A stretch of DNA of 64,000 bases from Paracoccus nototheniae (GTDB lineage Bacteria > Pseudomonadota > Alphaproteobacteria > Rhodobacterales > Rhodobacteraceae), in assembly GCF_004335005.1 (NCBI RefSeq), contig NZ_RQRT01000001.1:124001-188000 (forward strand). The letters run 5' to 3'. The notes beneath the pieces are model-generated. The model did not search any database. It was not told the DNA's origin and saw nothing but the letters and a program-made list of their open reading frames with translations. The translations under genes and the position numbers were made by a program. This document shows positions 61,579-64,000 of the stretch, piece after piece (the first letter of the stretch is position 1; each line of letters begins with the position of its first letter).

Positions 61579-62910
61579 ATGCGAACAATCGATGTGACCG
61601 AGGCGATCGATCAAAGCCCGTTCGGACGGTTTCAATGGAGCGTGGTCGCGCTTTGCGGCGCGCTGCTGGTGGTCGATGGCTATGACGTGTTCGTGGCGGG
61701 CACGGTGCTGCCGACGCTGATTCAGGAATGGGGCCTGACCAAACCGCAGGCGGGTGCGCTGCAGGCCTGGGCGCTGTTCGGCATGATGTTCGGCGCGCTG
61801 ATCCTGGGGCCGCTGGCCGATAGGATCGGGCGGAAAAAGGGCGTGGCGATCAGTTTCGTGCTGTTCACCTCGGCCACCGTGTTGACCGGCTTTGCCGAGA
61901 CGCCGGGCCAGTTCAAGGTCTTCCGGTTCATCGCCGGGCTGGGCTGCGGCGGGCTGATGCCGAATGCGGTCGCCCTGATGAACGAATATGCGCCCAAGCG
62001 GCTGCGCGGCACGATGGTGGCGCTGATGTTCTCGGGCTATTCGGTGGGCGGCATGGTCGCGGCGGGTCTGGGCATCGGCCTGATCCCCGGCTTTGGCTGG
62101 CAGCCGATGTTTTTCGTCTCCGCCGTGCCCTTGCTGCTGCTGCCGCTGATCCTGTGGAGACTGCCGGAATCGCTTGGTTTTCTGATCAAGCAGGGCAAGC
62201 AGGATCAGGCCCGTCACATCTTTGGCAAGATCAACCCTGCCACCCCGCTGGCCGCCGATGACCAGCTGGTCTTTACCGAGGCCAAGGGCGCCTCTGCATC
62301 CGTCGCGGAACTGTTCCGGCACGGGCGTCTGCTGCGCACGCTGATGCTGTGGCTGTCGTTTTTCTGCTGCCTGCTGCTGGTCTATCTGCTGTCGTCATGG
62401 CTGCCCAAGGTGCTGCAAGAGGCAGGCTATGCCGAACGCGCCAGCCTGTTGTCGCTGTTCTCGCTGAACTTCGGCGGCATGGCGGGGGCGATCATGGGCG
62501 GCAGGCTGGGCGACCGGTTCGGTCTGCCCCGGGTGGTCGTCGGGTTCTTTGCCGCCGCCGCACTGTTCATCGCGCTGATCGGGGTCAATCCGGCGCCGGG
62601 CCTGCTGTTCGCGCTGATCTTCGTGGCAGGCGCCACGACCATCGGTACGCAGATCCTGCTGTATGCCAGTGTGGCGCAGCTTTACAACCTGTCGGTCCGC
62701 TCGACGGGTCTGGGCTGGGCTTCGGGCGTGGGTCGGATCGGGGCCATCGTCGGGCCGACCATGGGCGGGGTGCTGCTGGCCCGAGAGCTGCCTTTGGGTC
62801 AGAACTTTCTGATCTTTGCCCTGCCTGCGGCCATCGCCACCCTTGCGATGATGGTCTTTGCCCTCAGCAATGCCCGCAGCACTGAAAGGGCACAGCTGGT
62901 GACCGTCTGA
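61579..62910 (+). CDS. benK: Benzoate transporter, MFS aromatic acid/H+ symport family
   Basis: 443 residues with twelve spans. The aromatic acid:H+ symporter signature DGYDVFVAGTVLPTL in span one, the loop GPLADRIGRKKGVAIS (MFS motif A, conserved Asp and Arg), and LPESLGFLIKQGKQDQARHI before the central loop place it with BenK/PcaK. Probably proton-driven benzoate uptake. GGGAGGAATTCACCAT precedes ATG. Confidence 0.9.
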   Translation: MRTIDVTEAIDQSPFGRFQWSVVALCGALLVVDGYDVFVAGTVLPTLIQEWGLTKPQAGALQAWALFGMMFGALILGPLADRIGRKKGVAISFVLFTSATVLTGFAETPGQFKVFRFIAGLGCGGLMPNAVALMNEYAPKRLRGTMVALMFSGYSVGGMVAAGLGIGLIPGFGWQPMFFVSAVPLLLLPLILWRLPESLGFLIKQGKQDQARHIFGKINPATPLAADDQLVFTEAKGASASVAELFRHGRLLRTLMLWLSFFCCLLLVYLLSSWLPKVLQEAGYAERASLLSLFSLNFGGMAGAIMGGRLGDRFGLPRVVVGFFAAAALFIALIGVNPAPGLLFALIFVAGATTIGTQILLYASVAQLYNLSVRSTGLGWASGVGRIGAIVGPTMGGVLLARELPLGQNFLIFALPAAIATLAMMVFALSNARSTERAQLVTV

Positions 62911-62971
62911 CAGCCCTGTGACCGCGCGCAGCCGGACGGTTGCGCGCATCCCCTTATCCGGAGACCGCGCC

Positions 62972-63766
62972 ATGCCCCACCTGACCCTGCCCACGCATCG
63001 GCTTCACTATCGCATCGACGGAGACCAGAAGGGCAAGCCGTGGCTGACCCTGTGCAACTCTCTTGGCACCGATCTGCAGATGTGGGACGCCCAGATCGCT
63101 GATCTTTCGGGCGATTTCCGCATTCTGCGCTATGACCGGCGCGGACATGGCGGGTCCGAGGCACCGCTGCCGCCCTATGACATGGCGGATCTGGGCGGCG
63201 ACGTGATCGCCCTGCTGGATGCGCTGGCCATCGACCGCACGCATTTCTGCGGCCTGTCCATCGGCGGGCTGACGGGCCAGTGGCTGGCCCTGCACGCCCC
63301 CACGCGGCTTGACCGGATCGTTCTGTGCGCCACGGCGGCGCGGATCGGCACCGCCGACAGCTGGGCCGCGCGCATCGGTGACGTGCGCGCAAGCGGCCTG
63401 CGCCCGCTGGTTCCCGCGACGGCGGATCGCTGGTTCTCGCCAGAGTTTCGCGCTGCGCAACCTCAAGCGGCAGAGGCGGTTCTGGACAGTTTCGCCCGCA
63501 CCTCGGTCGATGGTTATGCCGGGTGCTGCGCCGCGCTGGCGCAGGCCGATTTCCGCGGCGCGCTGGACCGGATCGGCCATCCGCTGCTGGCGATTTCGGG
63601 CGATGACGATCCGGTCTGCCCGCCCGCCGATCTGCGGGCGCTGGCAAGGGGTGTCCGGCAGGGCCGCCATCTGTCGCTGCCGGGCCGCCATATCGTGACG
63701 ATCGAGGCCGCGCCCCCATTCACGGCGGCTTTGCGCGCGTTTCTGACCGCATCCCGCGCCGACTGA
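62972..63766 (+). CDS. pcaD: 3-oxoadipate enol-lactonase
   Basis: 264 residues, alpha/beta hydrolase. Nucleophile S96 in FCGLSIGGLTGQWLALH, oxyanion strand PWLTLCNSLGTDLQMWD, acid in SGDDDPVCPP and His in LPGRHIVTIEA. Opens 3-oxoadipate enol-lactone to 3-oxoadipate, the step that joins CatC to PcaIJ. ATG 62972 is preceded by a weak GGAG; an earlier in-frame start at 62918 is less likely. Located at the far end of the cluster, separate from pcaIJF. Confidence 0.92.
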   Translation: MPHLTLPTHRLHYRIDGDQKGKPWLTLCNSLGTDLQMWDAQIADLSGDFRILRYDRRGHGGSEAPLPPYDMADLGGDVIALLDALAIDRTHFCGLSIGGLTGQWLALHAPTRLDRIVLCATAARIGTADSWAARIGDVRASGLRPLVPATADRWFSPEFRAAQPQAAEAVLDSFARTSVDGYAGCCAALAQADFRGALDRIGHPLLAISGDDDPVCPPADLRALARGVRQGRHLSLPGRHIVTIEAAPPFTAALRAFLTASRAD

Positions 63767-63791
63767 AAGCGTCGCCCTGACCTCATGACCG

Positions 63792-64000
63792 CTGCTGGAC
63801 AGCGCCGACATCACCGCCCACCGGATGCGTTTTCAGGACGTGGACCTGTTGGCCACATCCGAACCCCGGATGCTGGGCACCCGGGGCAGGCGGATGTCGA
63901 AGATCCTGCAGGATCCCAAATTCTCGCTGAACCCAATCCGCAAGGTCGGCGATCAGGTGGCCCAGGCATGGCTGGCCCATAACCGCGCCCCGCATCGCGG
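63792..64000 (+). pseudogene. 5'-truncated peptide-type ABC ATPase fragment
   Basis: The frame from 63792 to the window end reads LLDSADITAHRMRFQDVDLL, TRGRRMSKILQDPKFSLNP and IRKVGDQVAQAWLAHN, matching residues after Walker A of dipeptide/oligopeptide (DppD/OppD/GsiA-like) ATPases, with the Q-loop (LQDPKFSLNP). A TGA lies directly upstream in frame (63786-63788), there is no start codon with a ribosome binding site, and Walker A (about 60 residues before this point) is missing because pcaD occupies that space. It continues beyond the window. Confidence 0.7.

Overview
The window is GC-rich, densely packed bacterial DNA with short intergenic gaps, many 1-4 base stop/start overlaps and GC-rich terminators that lack long T-runs. 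The gene families (two TRAP carriers, an HWE histidine kinase, pst-phoU-phoB, a benzoate/catechol cluster, CaiB/BaiF CoA-transferase, OpgC-like protein) point to an alphaproteobacterium, most likely a Paracoccus-like member of the Rhodobacteraceae; the genus is inference. No rRNA, tRNA, CRISPR array, insertion sequence or prophage was seen.

Layout: (1) 0-2.6 kb: end of a sugar ABC permease, an SDR polyol dehydrogenase and an FGGY pentulose kinase, which together look like a ribitol/pentitol operon. (2) 2.6-12.1 kb: a PepSY protein with a DUF2946-like neighbour, two small exported proteins (one YHS domain), then a minus-strand run of TTC38-like TPR protein, membrane protein, TPP-dependent enzyme, OpgC-like acyltransferase and CoA-transferase. 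(3) 12.4-16.8 kb: FadR-type GntR regulator with a PdhR-like palindrome, TRAP carrier PQM and an RpiB isomerase. (4) 16.8-21.0 kb: orphan GAF-PAS-HWE histidine kinase, then a DUF900 lipoprotein hydrolase overlapping a DUF4105 protein. (5) 21.1-23.5 kb: decayed DNA holding a frameshifted PQQ/GSDH-type sugar dehydrogenase relic and the tail of a type I secretion adaptor. (6) 23.8-31 kb: coniferyl-aldehyde-type dehydrogenase, TetR regulator divergent from an N-methylproline-demethylase-like flavoenzyme, an enolase-superfamily enzyme and a spermidine-synthase-like membrane protein. (7) 31.4-40.3 kb: hemolysin-III-like protein, a second TRAP carrier with an SDR, a divergent IclR regulator, and a thiolase / acyl-CoA synthetase / PPC-domain operon. 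(8) 40.5-46.5 kb: pstSCAB-phoU-phoB behind a clear Pho box. (9) 46.6-50.7 kb: 2-hydroxyacid dehydrogenase with gamma-glutamyltransferase, and an esterase. (10) 50.7-63.8 kb: a complete benzoate route.

The strongest unit is region 10. BenK imports benzoate; BenABC and BenD give catechol; CatA, CatB and CatC give 3-oxoadipate enol-lactone; PcaD hydrolyses it; PcaIJ and PcaF give acetyl-CoA and succinyl-CoA. A CatR/BenM-type LysR with an ATAC-N7-GTAT site and an IclR-type regulator with a PcaU-like operator sit at its two divergent promoters. A 5'-truncated ABC ATPase fragment directly after pcaD marks the cluster edge.

The least understood unit with coherent architecture is region 7 (TRAP + SDR + IclR + SCP-x-like thiolase + acyl-CoA ligase + PPC protein), which looks like a carboxylate uptake and CoA-dependent degradation pathway of unknown substrate. 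I did not find anything I would call with confidence a wholly new type of system.
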